64,000 bases of DNA from Pleurodeles waltl (GCF_031143425.1 NC_090448.1:533776313-533840312); one strand, 5' to 3'. Positions 36,326 to 47,662 are shown, numbered from the stretch's first letter. The notes: generated by a model not told the origin, from the letters alone. A program made the numbers and translations.

Positions 36326-37314
36326 CTACTGAAAATACTGTTGGATAACTCTATCCCTGTTGTCTGGGTCGTCCTCTCAGTCTTCCTCCTCTTCACTCTC
36401 CACAGGCTCTACAGCTGCTTCAACACCACCATCTGGACCATCCTCCTGCAGGAAAGGCACCTGACGTCGCAGGCCACGATGATCTGGCACACCTTCTTTG
36501 GTGAGTACATCAGGGATCCCCCTGTCATATGCAGACACCTAAACCTGGCCTTCAGGAGGCCAAAGGTTCTTTCAATGACCCTCCTAGTTCGCCCATGGGC
36601 CTCATTGTACCGTTCCTCTGCCCTTGTCCGGGGATTCCTCACTGGGGTCAATAGCCAAGGCAGGTTGGGGTAACCAGAGTCACCTATTAGCCACACACGT
36701 TGTCTCTGTAGCTGTTCCATCACAAAAGGGATGCTGCTATTACGCATCACATACGCGTCATGCACTGACCCAGGGAACTTGGCATTCACATGGGAGATGT
36801 ACTGGTCAGCCAAACAGACCACCTGGACGTTCATAGAATGGTAACTCTTCCTGTTTCTGTACACCTGCTCATCGTCTTTTGGGGGGACTAAGGCTACATG
36901 GGTCCCATCAATGGCACCAATTATGTTGGGAATATGTCCAAGGGCATAAAAATCACCCTTCACAGTGGGCAAATCAACCTCCTCTGGGAATATAATGTAA
37001 CTCCGCATGTGTTTCGTCAGGGCAGACAACACTCTAGACAACACCTTAGAAAACATTGGCTGAGACATTCCAGATGACATGGCCACTGTTGTCTGGAATG
37101 AGCCACTTGCAAGAAAATGGAGGACTGACAGCACCTGCACCAGAGGATGGGGGACATCAGGGCTGGCTCCAGCTGGGCACACAGTTCATGGATGGTGGCA
37201 CGGTCAAGTCGGTATCGTAGTATGATGTGGCGTTCTTCCATTGTCGACAGGTCCACCAGCGGTCGGTACACGCGAGGATTCATCCTTCTCCTCGCAAATC
37301 CCAGCGGACGGTGC
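36326..37314 (-). pseudogene. Element B DDE transposase exon 2 (HARBI1-like)
   Basis: Starts at acceptor CCTAG (AG at 37315-37316) with HRPLGFARRRM and ends near the TAG complementary to 36326-36328 (VIQQYFQ). It holds the HARBI1-like nuclease fold with IIGAIDGTHVALVPP, IGDSGYPNLPWLL and RRVIERTFGLLKARF: D, D and E are all present. Breaks: a net 22-bp deletion at about 37145 (between MSPI and QVLSVLHF) shifts the frame, and a deletion plus frameshift near 36470-36480 (after CQIIVAC) removes the CMLHNLAL region. It runs against SANT1 and opposite to SANT2, which lies in its intron. Confidence 0.9.
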
Positions 37315-37574
37315 CTAGGAAGGACAACATGGAGCACAGAGTCAAGATAATCACTGGTACGTTCACCACTGCTTGCATGGCACACAGTTATCTAGGTATT
37401 GAAAGGCGTGTATGTGTGGCAATGCCAGGCCTAGGCCTGTGTGTCGCAGTAGAGATTATGCCATGTGGGCCCTTGAAATGGCGGCTGCCTGACCTGTGAA
37501 GTGGGACAATGGGATGTGAGGTCACTGCGCTGGCGGAGCACACCGTGGCGGTAGGCGGTCGAAGACCGCTATAC

Positions 37575-37700
37575 GGAGCCGCATTGGATAACATTGAAGC
37601 CTATGGGTTTCAGGAGCCAATGACGATGTGCGCCGGCGGTCGCGGTACGCACCGCCGCGGTACGCACCGCCACGGGCGTGACCGCCATTTTCTATCTGCT
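37575..37700 (+). promoter_or_regulatory. Probable SANT2 promoter of element B
   Basis: Upstream of the SANT2 ATG (37779) there is an ATTGG at 37583-37587, a CCAAT at 37617-37621 and ACCGCCATTTT at 37681-37691, the latter a YY1-type site. The same order and spacing occur in element A upstream of its SANT2. There is no clear TATA box. NF-Y and YY1 binding is inferred from the motifs only. Confidence 0.5.
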
Positions 37701-37778
37701 TAATCACTCGAGACCTGATCATCCACAGGAGAGGACCTATACTGCAAGTGCTGCTGTGAACTCAGTCTGGAAGTGACA

Positions 37779-40334
37779 ATGCCTGCTGCGACTGGGGAAA
37801 GGGCCCCTGCCTTCACGTCTGAAGAGTTGGAGAAGCTCGTGGATGGGGTCCTCCCCCAGTATGCGTTACTCTACGGTCCTCCAGACCAACAGGTGAGTAC
37901 ACCGGGTGCACATGGAATGGGCGATGCCTGTGTGGAGTGGGGTGGATGTAAGTTGGTGGGGTGGGGGGCGAATGAGGAGTGCAACGCACGACAGATGAGA
38001 GCATGTGCTATATTGCAAGGTTGGGGAGGGGGGACCAATCACATCTAACATGCAGTAAGTTGATGATTGTTTCCTTCCCACCCTGTACATGTCACATAGG
38101 TCAGCGCCCATCAGAAAGTCGGGATTTGGCGTGCCATCGCCAAGGAAGTCCGGGCCCTGGGGGTCCACGTCAGACGGGGCACCCACTGCCGCAAGAGGTG
38201 GGAGGACATCCGCCGCGGAACCAGGAAGACCGCCGAGTCACTGCTGGGGATGGCCTCCCAACCTAGGAGGGGTGCCAGTCGTACCCTGACCCCCCTGATG
38301 TCCCGGATCCTGGCGGTGGCCTACCCGGAGTTGGATGGGCGCTTGAGAGCATCACAGCAGACACAAGGGGGTGAGTATCAGCACATTCAGCTATCTTTCT
38401 GCGCAGTGGAGGCATCTGGGTGGGGGAGGAGGGTTGGGGGTGACATTAGGCCAGGGCGCTTTCTGTAGTGTAGTCCTCTCCCTTAGGCATGGCCCTGTGC
38501 TCCCGGCCCCCACCTCCGTAGGGTGACAAGTCCAGCTATTGATGGTCCAGCCTCACACATGTGTGCGCTTGTCGTCTCCTGACCGTTGTCCGAGTCAGAA
38601 GTACTGAGTAGTGTGCCCCGAATGCGTGGCTTAGTGCATGCGGCTCCTGTGTCTGTCCTTTCCGCCAACGGTGTTGACATTGCATGCACTCAACCAGGTT
38701 ATCTCTTTCTCCCCCCCACCCTTCTTCTTCATCTTCTTGTGCATGTGTGCATTAGCATCATCAGGCGGAGGAGATTTGGCATCGGAGCACGAGGGAGCTG
38801 CAAGCCACAAGGCCCCGGTGGGCACAGGAACAGACACCGAGGGCCCAAGTGAGCCGGAGGGCGAGGAGAGCACCACGACGGGGACCGCTGGTGAGAGCAG
38901 CGACAGCGACACGTCCTCGGATGGGAGCTCCCTAGCGGTGGCAGCAACATCCGGGCCCCCCGCCTCTACAGGTACAGCCGCCACCCAGCGCACCAGCCCC
39001 GCCCTCCCAGCAGCCCCTCAGCCTACGCTCCGTGCCCGCTCACCCAGGTAGGCGGGCGTCTCCTTCGCCCCAGGCACCTCAGCCCCTGCCCCTGTTACCC
39101 CTGCTACCCTCAGTGAGGAGGTCATTGATCTCCTCAGGACACTCATTGTTGGGCAGACTACCCTTTTGAATGCCATCCAGGGGGTAGAAAGGGAGGTGCA
39201 TCGGAGCAATGCCTACCTGGAGGGCATTCATTCGGGTCAGGCTGCCCATCAACGATCGTTCAATGCTCTGGCCTCAGCACTGACGGCAGCCATTGTCCCT
39301 GTTTCCAGCCTCCCTCTTCTGACTGCCTCCACCCTGTCTCTGTCTCCTGTTCCTCAGCCTATCCCATCCACACCATCTGACCAGCCTGCACACACCTCAA
39401 CACCCAAGGGCAGCTCATCCAGACACAAGCACCACAGATCCCACAAACACTCACCCAAGCAACACACAGATGCAGACATCCCAACAGTCACTACCACCCC
39501 TGTGTCCCCCTCCTCCTCGTCTCCATCCTCCCTCCCTGTGACATCTCCACTCACACCTGCATGCACACCAACATCAGCCAGTGCTTCCATCACCACCACA
39601 CCCTCCTGTACAGTCCGCACGCATGCAGTCACCACCCCCACTGCCATTTACACGTCCCCTGTGTCCTCTCACACTGTGTCTGTCACCACCCCTTCCAAGA
39701 CACACAAACGCAGGCAGACACCCACCCAACAGACATCCACCTCACAACAGCCTACAGCACCTGCACCTTCACCCAATGACAGCACACCTGACTCTCCTAC
39801 AACCACATCCTCTTCCTCCACTTCCATCTCCACTTCTCCTACCTTTTACCTTGGCCCTAAAAAACTTTTCCTGGCTAATCTTGACCTCTTCCCCTCCGAT
39901 GACCTACCCCCTCCATCTGCAAAGAGTCCCAAGAGCACCACAGCCACCACCAGCCCAACTTCGGGTGTCACTGTTGTGCATGGGTTCTGGAGCCCACCCT
40001 TTGCCAGCAGTGACACCTCCATCAGCAGCAAGGACACATCCAGCCCCCCCCCGGCAAGAGGACCAGGAAACACAAGGGCCGCCGTGCGAAGACTGACACG
40101 GCTGCCCCCAAGGAGCAGAGTTCGCCCACTTCACCAGCCACAACGTCTAGGGGAGGCAAGGGCCCGAGAGCCCCATCTAAGGAGCGTAAGGGCAGCAGGG
40201 CGGAGACGTCAGCCAGCAGGAGCGCGGAGCAGGTGGGCCCCACATGCCACATCCCAGCTGTAAAGGAGGACACCAAAGGGCCCAGGACTCCGTCACCGAA
40301 GGGCCCAGGTACATCACGGCCGGAGGGCGTCTGA
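37779..40334 (+). pseudogene. Element B SANT2 gene (second SANT/Myb-like gene)
   Basis: Three exons: 37779-37892, 38100-38370 and 38756-40334, with phases that fit (0 and 1). Exons 1-2 encode a SANT/Myb-like domain: AFTSEELEKLVDGVLPQY, then IWRAIAKEVRALGV and THCRKRWEDIRR, and a conserved tail RTLTPLMSRILAVAYPELDG. Exon 3 is Ser/Thr/Pro-rich (about 500 residues) with a helical region around 39110-39300 (EEVIDLLR, LLNAIQGVEREV) and a Lys/Arg-rich end. Breaks: TAG at 39049-39051 and a C-run frameshift at 40044-40052; past it, frame 0 is open to TGA 40332. It lies in the transposase intron on the opposite strand. Confidence 0.8.
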
Positions 40335-40377
40335 GCACGGAGTCCAGGCCAGGTCTGGCTCCCTTGAACCTACTGGA

Positions 40378-41500
40378 TGAGCACCGCTGAACAGGGCCCG
40401 CCATGAAGATAGGCACCGCTGAACAGGGCCCGCCGTGCAGAAGAGCACCGCTGAACAGGGCCCGCCGTGCAGAAGAGCACCGCTGAACAGGGCCCGCCGT
40501 GCAGAAGAGCACCGCTGAACAGGGCCCGCCGTGAAGATAGGCACCGCTGAACAGGGCCCGCCGTGCAGAAGAGCACCGCTGAACAGGGCCCGCCGTGCAG
40601 AAGAGCACCGCTGAACAGGGCCCGCCGTGAAGATAGGCACCGCTGAACAGGGCCCGCCGTGAAGATAGGCACCGCTGAACAGGGCCCGCCGTGCAGAAGA
40701 GCACCGCTGAACAGGGCCCGCTGTGCAGAAGAGCACCGCTGAACAGGGCCCGCCGTGCAGAAGAGCACCGCTGAACAGGGCCCGCCGTGCAGAAGAGCAC
40801 CGCTGAACAGGGCCCGCCGTGAAGATAGGCACCGCTGAACAGGGCCCGCCATGAAGATAGGCACCGCTGAACAGGGTCCGCCGTGCAGAAGAGCACCGCT
40901 GAACAGGGCCCGCCGTGAAGATAGGCACCGCTGAACAGGGCCCGCCGTGCAGAAGAGCACCGCTGAACAGGGCCCGCCGTGAAGATAGGCACCGCTGAAC
41001 AGGGCCCGCCGTGCAGAAGAGCACCGCTGAACAGGGCCTGCCATGCAGAAGAGCACCGCTGAACAGGGCCCGCCGTGCAGAAGAGCACCGCTGAACAGGG
41101 CCCGCCGTGAAGATAGGCACCGCTGAACAGGGCCCGCCGTGAAGATAGGCACCGCTGAACAGGGCCCGCCGTGCAGAAGAGCACCGCTGAACAGGGCCCG
41201 CCGTGCAGAAGAGCACCGCTGAACAGGGCCCGCCGTGCAGAAGAGCACCGCTGAACAGGGCCCGCCGTGCAGAAGAGCACCGCTGAACAGGGCCCGCCGT
41301 GAAGATAGGCACCGCTGAACAGGGCCCGCCGTGAAGATAGGCACCGCTGAACAGGGCCCGCCGTGCAGAAGAGCACCGCTGAACAGGGCCCGCCGTGAAG
41401 ATAGGCACCGCTGAACAGGGCCCGCCGTGCAGAAGAGCACCGCTGAACAGGGCCCGCCGTGAAGATAGGCACCGCTGAACAGGGCCCGCCGTGCAGAAGA
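40378..41500. repeat. 32-bp minisatellite (35 units) in element B
   Basis: 35 head-to-tail 32-bp units of GCACCGCTGAACAGGGCCCG plus a variable tail of GCCGTGCAGAAGA or GCCGTGAAGATAG. First unit at 40381, last at 41469. Because 32 is not a multiple of 3, and the minus strand of the unit has no stop in any frame, three overlapping minus-strand frames of about 400-540 codons appear; they are artefacts. Confidence 0.97.
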
Positions 41501-42160
41501 GCACCGCTCCGCTGGGCCCTTCCTGTCAAGCACCGCTCCGCTGGGCCCCGCCGTCTCAAGCACCGCTCCGCTGGGCCCTTCCTGTCAAGCACCGCTCCGC
41601 TGGGCCCCGATGTCTCCAGCACCGCTCCGCTGGGCCCCGCCGTCTCCAGCACCGCTCCGCTGGGCCCCGCCGTCCCCAGCACCGCTCCGCTGGGCCCCGC
41701 CGTCTCCAGCACCGCTCCGCTGGGCCCCGCCATCTCAAGCACCGCTCCGCTGGGCCCCTTCATCTCAAGCACCGCTCCGCTGGGCCCCTTCATCTCAAGC
41801 ACCGCTCCGCTGGGCCCTTCCTGTCAAGCATCGCTCCGCTGGGCCCCGCCGTCTCCAGCACCGCTCCGCTGGGCCCCGCCGTCTCCAGCACAGCTCCGCT
41901 GGGCCCCGCCGTCTCAAGCACCGCTCCGCTGGGCCCCTTCATCTCAAGCACCGCTCCGCTGGGCCCCGCCGTCTCAAGCACCGCTCCGCTGGGCCCCTTC
42001 ATCTCAAGCACCGCTCCGCTGGGCCCTTCCTGTCAAGCACCGCTCCGCTGGGCCCCACCGTCTCCAGCACCGCTCCGCTGGGCCCCGCTGTCTCCAGCAC
42101 CGCTCCGCTGGGCCCCGCCGTCTCAAGCACCGCTCCGCTGGGCCCCTTCATCTCAAGCAC
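41501..42160. repeat. 30-bp minisatellite (about 21 units) in element B
   Basis: Related to the 32-bp array (shares GCACCGCT and GGGCCC) but with the unit GCACCGCTCCGCTGGGCCCC plus CGCCGTCTCAA or TTCCTGTCAA. It directly follows the 32-bp array, so one array probably derives from the other. Plus-strand frames here are artefacts. Confidence 0.95.
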
Positions 42161-42221
42161 TGTTTATGGTTCACTGTGCCCACCATGCCTCCTCCTTGAC
42201 CAGTGGAGACTGTTATCCACT

Positions 42222-42716
42222 TGAGAGACTGTGGCTTTGCACTCCCCAGGATGGCAGAGTGGGCAACCCACCCACTGTAGAGACTTGAGAGACTGTGGCT
42301 TTGCACTCCCCAGGATGGCAGAGTGGGCAACCCACCCACTGTAGAGACTTGAGAGACTGTGGCTTTGCATTCCCCAGGATGGCAGAGTGGGCAACCCACC
42401 CACTGTAGAGACTTGAGAGACTGTGGCTTTGCACTCCCCAGGATGGTACAGTGGGCAAGCCACCCACTGTAGAGACTTGAGAGACTGTGGCTTTGCACTC
42501 CCCAGGATGGTACTGTGGGCAAGCCACCCACTGTAGAGACTTGAGAGGCTGTGGCTTTGCACTCCCCAGGATGGTACAGTGGGCAACCCACCCACTGTAG
42601 AGACTTGAGAGACTGTGGCTTTGCACTCCCCAGGATGGTACAGTGGGCAAGCCACCCACTGTAGAGACTTGTGAGACTGTGGCTTTGCACTCCCCAGGAT
42701 GGCACAGTGGGCATGG
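42222..42716. repeat. 64-bp minisatellite (8 units) in element B
   Basis: Eight units starting GCACTCCCCAGGATGG at 42239, 42303, 42367 and so on to 42687, each ending with CTGTAGAGACTTGAGAGACTG. It is the same array as in element A (33530-33740 and 43606-43815), in opposite orientation. Confidence 0.97.
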
Positions 42717-43194
42717 TGGCCCCTTCGTGGATCTTGGTCGTGGACTCATGTGGCTGTGGTGCCCCCCCTTCCCTTCCCCCTGAGGTGCCTGTAGTATTTT
42801 CATCAGATGCCCCTGCAGTGTTCTCTCCAAAGGACTCAGGTCTCCTGTGTGGGCTTTGCCCTTGTGTCGCTACACTGTAGCCCACGGACTGTTCCATTTG
42901 ACTTGGATGTAGCGGACTAATTGCCTCGGTTCGCCATGGCAGTGTGTATAGTATTATTTTGTTATGGATATTTTGCATAGTTGCCAATACGTCTCAGAGT
43001 CTATTTTTTATATAAAAATTTGGTTCACAATTTAATTATGTCTTTGCATTTTTCAGGGGGGTTTGGGTGGTGTCACTGTGCATTGTTGCTCTGCATTGGT
43101 GTGTACATAGTTTGGGGGGTGGGGGTCGCATATGTGTGTGTGCCCGTAACCTTTCCTCCTCCCCCCTCCCGTGTGTCGTAGGTGCAGTACTCAC

Positions 43195-43277
43195 CATTGT
43201 CGCCTGCGCCGGAGTTCGTACTCGTGGTAGATGAGCAGGTAGACGAGTGCAGGTAGGATGTTTAATTCGGGTTCCAT
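43195..43277 (-). pseudogene. Element B transposase exon 1
   Basis: Minus-strand ATG at 43277, 27 codons and two bases, ending at donor ATG|GTGAGT (GT at 43194-43193). Same length and same phase as A exon 1, starting MEPELNILP and ending in an Arg cluster. It is intact, and the intron to exon 2 (37314) is 5.9 kb. The region around it (42717-43194) is homologous to 33048-33530 in A. Confidence 0.8.
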
Positions 43278-43605
43278 GCTGTCCTCCGTACTCGTGGAGT
43301 GTGTTTTGGTGAGCGTTTTCCCGTCCGTAGTCTGTTTCCGCCGTGTTTTTATCGGCGGGGCTCCCGCCCCGGAAAAGGTGGCGGATTGGTGAGTTGTGAT
43401 AGTGTGGGCGGTACATTGTCTGCCGCCTGCCTGTTGGCGGTGACCGCCGCGCTGTTTGTCTGTACCGCCGTGGCGGTCGGAGTGTTAATGTGGCGGGCTG
43501 TGTTGGCGGTTCCCGCCAGGGTCAGAATTCAATTTTTTGGACCGCCGGCCTGTTGGCGGGTTGGCCGCCGCTTTATCACCGACCGCCAGGGTTAGAATGA
43601 CCCCC

Positions 43606-43815
43606 ACAGTCTCTCAAGTCTCTACAGTGGGTGGGTTGCCCACTGCCATATCCTGGGGAGTGCAAAGCCACAGTCTCTCAAGTCTCTATAGTGGGTGGGT
43701 TGCCCACTGTTCAATCCTGGGGAGTGCAAAGCCACAGTCTCACAAGTCTCTACAGTGGGTGGGTTGCCCACTGGACCATCCTGGGGAGTGCAAAGCCACA
43801 GACTCTCAAGTCGAT
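43606..43815 (-). repeat. 64-bp minisatellite of element A, right half
   Basis: About three units of the 64-bp repeat. The array begins with the ACA target copy at 43606-43608 and reads on as the direct continuation of 33530-33740. Confidence 0.95.
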
Positions 43816-43989
43816 AACAGTCTCCACTGGTTCTGGAGGGGGACTGGTGCCCTGAGTGCTTCATCCTGTGAAGGACAGAGGTAGTGGATGCATGTCTCCA
43901 CTGGTTCTGGAGGGGGACTGGTGCCCAGAGTGCATCACTCACCCCGTGACGGTCCCAGTTGCATCCCTGCCCCTGCCGCCCATGGGCTA

Positions 43990-44440
43990 GCGGGGCTTGA
44001 GTTGCCGGTCTATGCCCTGTTCAGCGGTGCTTGCCCTGTTCTGCGGTGCTTGCCATGGCGGTTTCTGCCCTGTTCAGCGGTGCTTGCCCTGTTCAGCGGT
44101 GCTTGCCATGGCGGTTTTTGCCCTGTTCAGCGGTGTTTGCCCTGTTCAGCGGTGCTTGCCATGGCGGTCTTTGCCCTGTTCAGCGGTGCTTGCCCTGTTT
44201 AGCGGTGCTTGCCATGGTGGTTTTTGCCCTGTTCAGCGGTGTTTGCCCTGTTCAGCGGTGCTTGCCATGGCGGTCTTTGCCCTGTTCCGCGGTGTTTGCC
44301 CTGTTCAGCGGTGCTTGCCATGGCGGTCTTTGCCCTGTTCAGCTGTGCTTGCCCTGTTCAGCGGTGCTTGCCATGGTGGTCTTTGCCCTGTTCAGCGGTG
44401 CTTCACTTTGCTGTCTCTGACCTGTGCAGCAGTGTGTGCC
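43990..44440. repeat. 53-bp minisatellite in element A
   Basis: About seven to eight units of 52-54 bp built on CCCTGTTCAGCGGTGCTTG twice and CCATGGCGGTNTTTG once; CCATGG recurs at 44053, 44106, 44159 and 44212. The core is the reverse complement of the 32-bp core of element B, so A and B expanded the same seed differently. Confidence 0.95.
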
Positions 44441-47200
44441 ATGGCGGTCCCTCATTGCCCAGCGGGGCTGTGGCTGCCGGGGCCCTCCAGGGCACTGGCG
44501 GTGGTCTCCTGACCAGTGACGATAGTGCTGCCCTCCAGGGCACTGACTCTGGCGGTGTCTCCTGACCAGTGACGATTGTGCTGCCCTCCAGGGCACTGAC
44601 TCTGGCAGTGGTCTCCTGACCAGTGACTATAGTGCTGCCCTCCAGGGCACTGACTCTGGCGGTGGTCTCCTGACCAGTGACGATTGTGCTGCCCTCCAGG
44701 GCACTGACTCTGGCGGTGGTCTCCTGACCAGTGATGATAGTGCTGGTGGTGGCGTCCTGAGCAGCGGGGATGATGGCGGCCTTCTCCGCCGTGCTGCTCT
44801 TCCCAGACTTTGGCGCTTTCTTCTGCCCCTTCCCCACCTTGGGAGGAGTCACAGCTGACTCGACACTCCCCCCCGGGACCCTTGTGAGCAGCTTTGCCGG
44901 CAGGAGTCTTCATCCTCTCCCGTCGGGCACTGTCCAACTTCTGTTGCTTCACGGGGGGGGGGACTGGCTGTGCTTTGGCTCCGTGTCACTCTGGCTGCCC
45001 TGGTGCCCGGTGCACTCCACATACCTCTAACAGGCGCCACTGGTACCGGACTTTTTTGGGCTGAGGTGCTACTACGGGACCTATGAATTGGAGGGGGGGT
45101 GGTGGGAAAGAGGTCAACGTTGCTCAGGAAAAGTTTCTGACGAACAATGGGACGGGTAGCTGGAGAGGGTCTGGGAGTGGAGGAAGAGAAGGTGGTTGTA
45201 GGAGGTGTAACTTTAGGTGATTTGGGTGCAGGTGCATGTTCTGGAGGCTGTCGTGAGGTGGATGGATGTTGGGTGTGTGTGTGCCCGCGTTTGTGTTCTT
45301 TGGGAGGGGCGTCACAGACACACTGGGAGAGGACACAGGGGACGTGTAAATGGTAGTGGGGGTGGTGAGTGCAGGTGAGCGGGGTGTGGTGAAGGGTGTT
45401 CTGGTGCGAGTCCTAGTGGCTGTAGTGGTAGTGCATGCAGGTGAGAGTGTAGACGACACTGGGAGGGAGACGACGAGGAGGGGGACACAGTGGAGCCAGT
45501 GGATGTTGCTGTGTCTGTATGTGGGTGATGCTTGTGTGAGTGCCTGTGGGATGTGTGGTGCCTATGTTTGCCTGAGCTGCCCTTGTGTGTTGAGGTGTGT
45601 GCAGGCTGGTCTGATGGTGTGCTTGGGATAGGCAGAGGTACAGGGGATTGGGTCTGGGTGGAGGAAGTTGGAGGGGGGAGGCTAGACACAGGGACAATGG
45701 CTGCCATCAGTGCTGAGGCCAGAGATTGCAGGGTTCGATGATGGGCAGCCTGACCAGAATGAATGCCCTCCAGGAATGCATTAGTGTGTTGCAACTCCCT
45801 TTCTACACCCTGGATGGCATTCACAATGGTAGGCTGCCCAACAGTGAGTGACCTGAGGAGGTCAATGGCCTCCTCACTGAGGGCAGCAGGGGTGACAGGG
45901 GCAGGCGCAGAGGTGCCTGGGGCGAAGGTGATGCCCACCCTCCTGGGTGAGCGGGCACGGGCCGAAGGCTGAGGGGCTGCTGGGAGGGCGGTGCTGGTAG
46001 GGGGGGTGGCGGCTGTACCTGTTGAAGTGGGGGGCACAGATGGTGCTGCCACCACAAGGGAGCTCCCATCGGAGGACGAGTCCGTGTCACTGTTTGCAGT
46101 TCCGGTGACCGCCGTGAAGCTCCCCTCACCCTCCGTCCCACTGGTGTACTCAGAGTCCATGGTGTGGCCCTCCATGGCCATGTGGGATGCAGCCCCCTCG
46201 TGCTCCGGTGCCACTGTACCTCCGCCTGATGATGCTGATGCACACAAGAAAAGGGAGAGCACAAAAAGGGGGGGGACGACAGAAGAAAGACAGGTTGAGT
46301 GCATGGCTTACCGCTACCGTTGGCGGACAATACAAACACAGCAGCCCCCTGCACTACGACGCGCTCTTGGCCTCTACAGATGCAGTTCCTGGGATATGGC
46401 CTACATGGCTAAGGCCGACATCTGCACACATAGATGACACAGGGGCATGAATACATGTACTTAGCACTCTACAGAGGTGGGGTGGGGTGCCACATGGCCT
46501 GCATTACGGAGGGGCCTAGCCTACGGAACTCGCCCTGGCCTAGGGAAACCCACAGCCCTCCTCCCCTACCCAGACCCCTCTACTGCGCGCAAAGTCAGCA
46601 GAATGAGAGTGTACTCATCCCCTTGTGTCTGCTGTGATGCCCTCATGCGCCCATCCAACTCAGGGTAGGCCACAGCCAGGATCCGGAACATCAGGGGGGT
46701 CATGGTACGACAGGCACCCCTCCCACGTTGGGAGGCCATCCCCAGCTGAGCCTCCGCCGTCTTATTGCTCCAGCAGCGAATGTCCTCCCATCTTTTACGG
46801 CAGTGGGTGCTCCGTCTCTGGTGGACCCCCAGGGTCCGGACATCCTTGGCGATGGCACGCCAAATATCCTTCTTCTGGTGGGCGCAGACCTACATGACAT
46901 GTACAGGGGAAGAAGAGAAGTCATTAACAACTGCACCGTCGAAGTGAGTGGCTCACAACCCTGCCCTTGACATGTGGCACATGCATTCACACTCATTCAT
47001 GCTCGCTGAACTGTGCCCCCTTCCTTCTTACATCCAGCCCTCTCCACCCAGGCATAGCCCATACAACTTGCACCCTATGTACTCACCTGTTGGTCTCGAG
47101 GACCGTAGAGTAGCGTGTACTGGGGGAGGACCCCGTCCACGAGCTTCTCCAACTCCTGTGCAGTGAAGGCAGGGGCCCTTTCCCCAGACGCACCTGCCAT
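44403..47200 (-). pseudogene. Element A SANT2 gene
   Basis: Exon 1 47200-47087 (MAGASGERAPAF, with ELEKLVDGVLPQY) and exon 2 46889-46619 (the HCRKRWEDIR motif and the RTMTPLMFRILAVAYPELDG tail) are open. Exon 3 starts at 46234 after an acceptor ATCAG. It encodes the Ser/Thr/Pro part with a helical block (LLRSLTVGQPTIVNAIQGV) and then loses frame after about 45450. At the end (44852-44403) there is a basic segment followed by 18-residue tandem repeats. The exon 2 donor is ATGAGT instead of GTGAGT, so splicing as in B is not possible. Same position as in B: in the transposase intron, opposite strand. Confidence 0.75.
44540..44760 (-). repeat. 54-bp tandem repeat coding for 18-residue repeats
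   Basis: Four to five units of 53-54 bp starting CACTGACTCTGGCGGTGGTC (at 44541, 44594, 44648 and 44702). On the minus strand each gives an 18-residue repeat of the kind TIVTGQETTARVSALEGS at the C-terminus of the element A SANT2 frame. B has no such repeat. Confidence 0.85.
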
Positions 47201-47274
47201 TGTCTCTTCCAGACCGAGGTCACAGCAGCACTTGCAGTATAGGTCCTCTCCTGTCGTAGATCAGGTATCGAGTG

Positions 47275-47400
47275 ATTGAACAGATAGAAAATGGCGGTCA
47301 CGTCCGCGGTGACGTCCGCGGTGGTGCGTGTCATCACCGCCGGCGCACTTCGTCATTGGCTCCTGGGACCCATTGGGGTCCAATGTTAACCAATGCAGCA
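47275..47400 (-). promoter_or_regulatory. Probable SANT2 promoter of element A
   Basis: Minus strand, upstream of ATG 47200: CCAAT-type boxes at 47390-47394 and 47355-47359 and a YY1-type ACCGCCATTTT at 47288-47298 (as read on the minus strand). Two TGACGTCC-like words lie between. Position and order match element B although A and B are diverged around them. Confidence 0.5.
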
Positions 47401-47662
47401 TTGCGCCGCGGTCTACGACCGCCTACCTCGACGGTGTATAACGCCAGCGCAGTTACCTCACATCCCATTGTCCCAGTTTAGAGGTCAGGCATCTGCCATT
47501 TAAGGGGCCCACATGGCTTCATTTTCTACTACGTCACACATACCGAGGCCTGGACTACACACACATACAGACAACTTTTTTGGAATTTGTTTCGTGTTCT
47601 GTGTAGCTGTGGGTACATACCTCTGAATTGCTTGACTCTGTGGTCGCTGTTGTCCTTCCTAG

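Larger units (their letters stand above)
33744..43605 (-). mobile_element. Harbinger element B (three-gene type), inserted in A
   Basis: 9,862 bp with ends GGGGGTCATTCTGACCTCGG at 33744 and, inverted, GGGGGTCATTCTAACCCTGG ending at 43605. It is flanked by ACA (33741-33743 and 43606-43608), and the flanks rejoin into the 64-bp minisatellite of A, proving the insertion. Read on the minus strand it has the same order as A: transposase exon 1 (43277-43195), minisatellites, SANT2 (opposite strand), transposase exon 2, SANT1 (opposite strand). Same family as A, clearly diverged. Confidence 0.93.

Noticed and set aside
36409..37182. Domesticated HARBI1 host gene
   Set aside because: The exon lies inside TIRs and a 3-bp duplication, with frame breaks, so it is a transposon copy.
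40177..41802. Minus-strand open frame of 541 codons and overlapping frames of about 400 codons
   Set aside because: They come from a stop-free 32-bp minisatellite unit and are open in all three frames. No start or splice context fits, and the opposite strand holds the same repeat.
40378..42160. CRISPR-like array
   Set aside because: Units are contiguous without unique spacers, and the genome is eukaryotic.
41459..42288. Plus-strand frames of 200-265 codons
   Set aside because: Product of the 30-bp minisatellite without stops.
42148..42987. Minus-strand frames of 160-280 codons with WGVQSHSLSSLYSGW repeats
   Set aside because: Translation of the 64-bp minisatellite in several frames.
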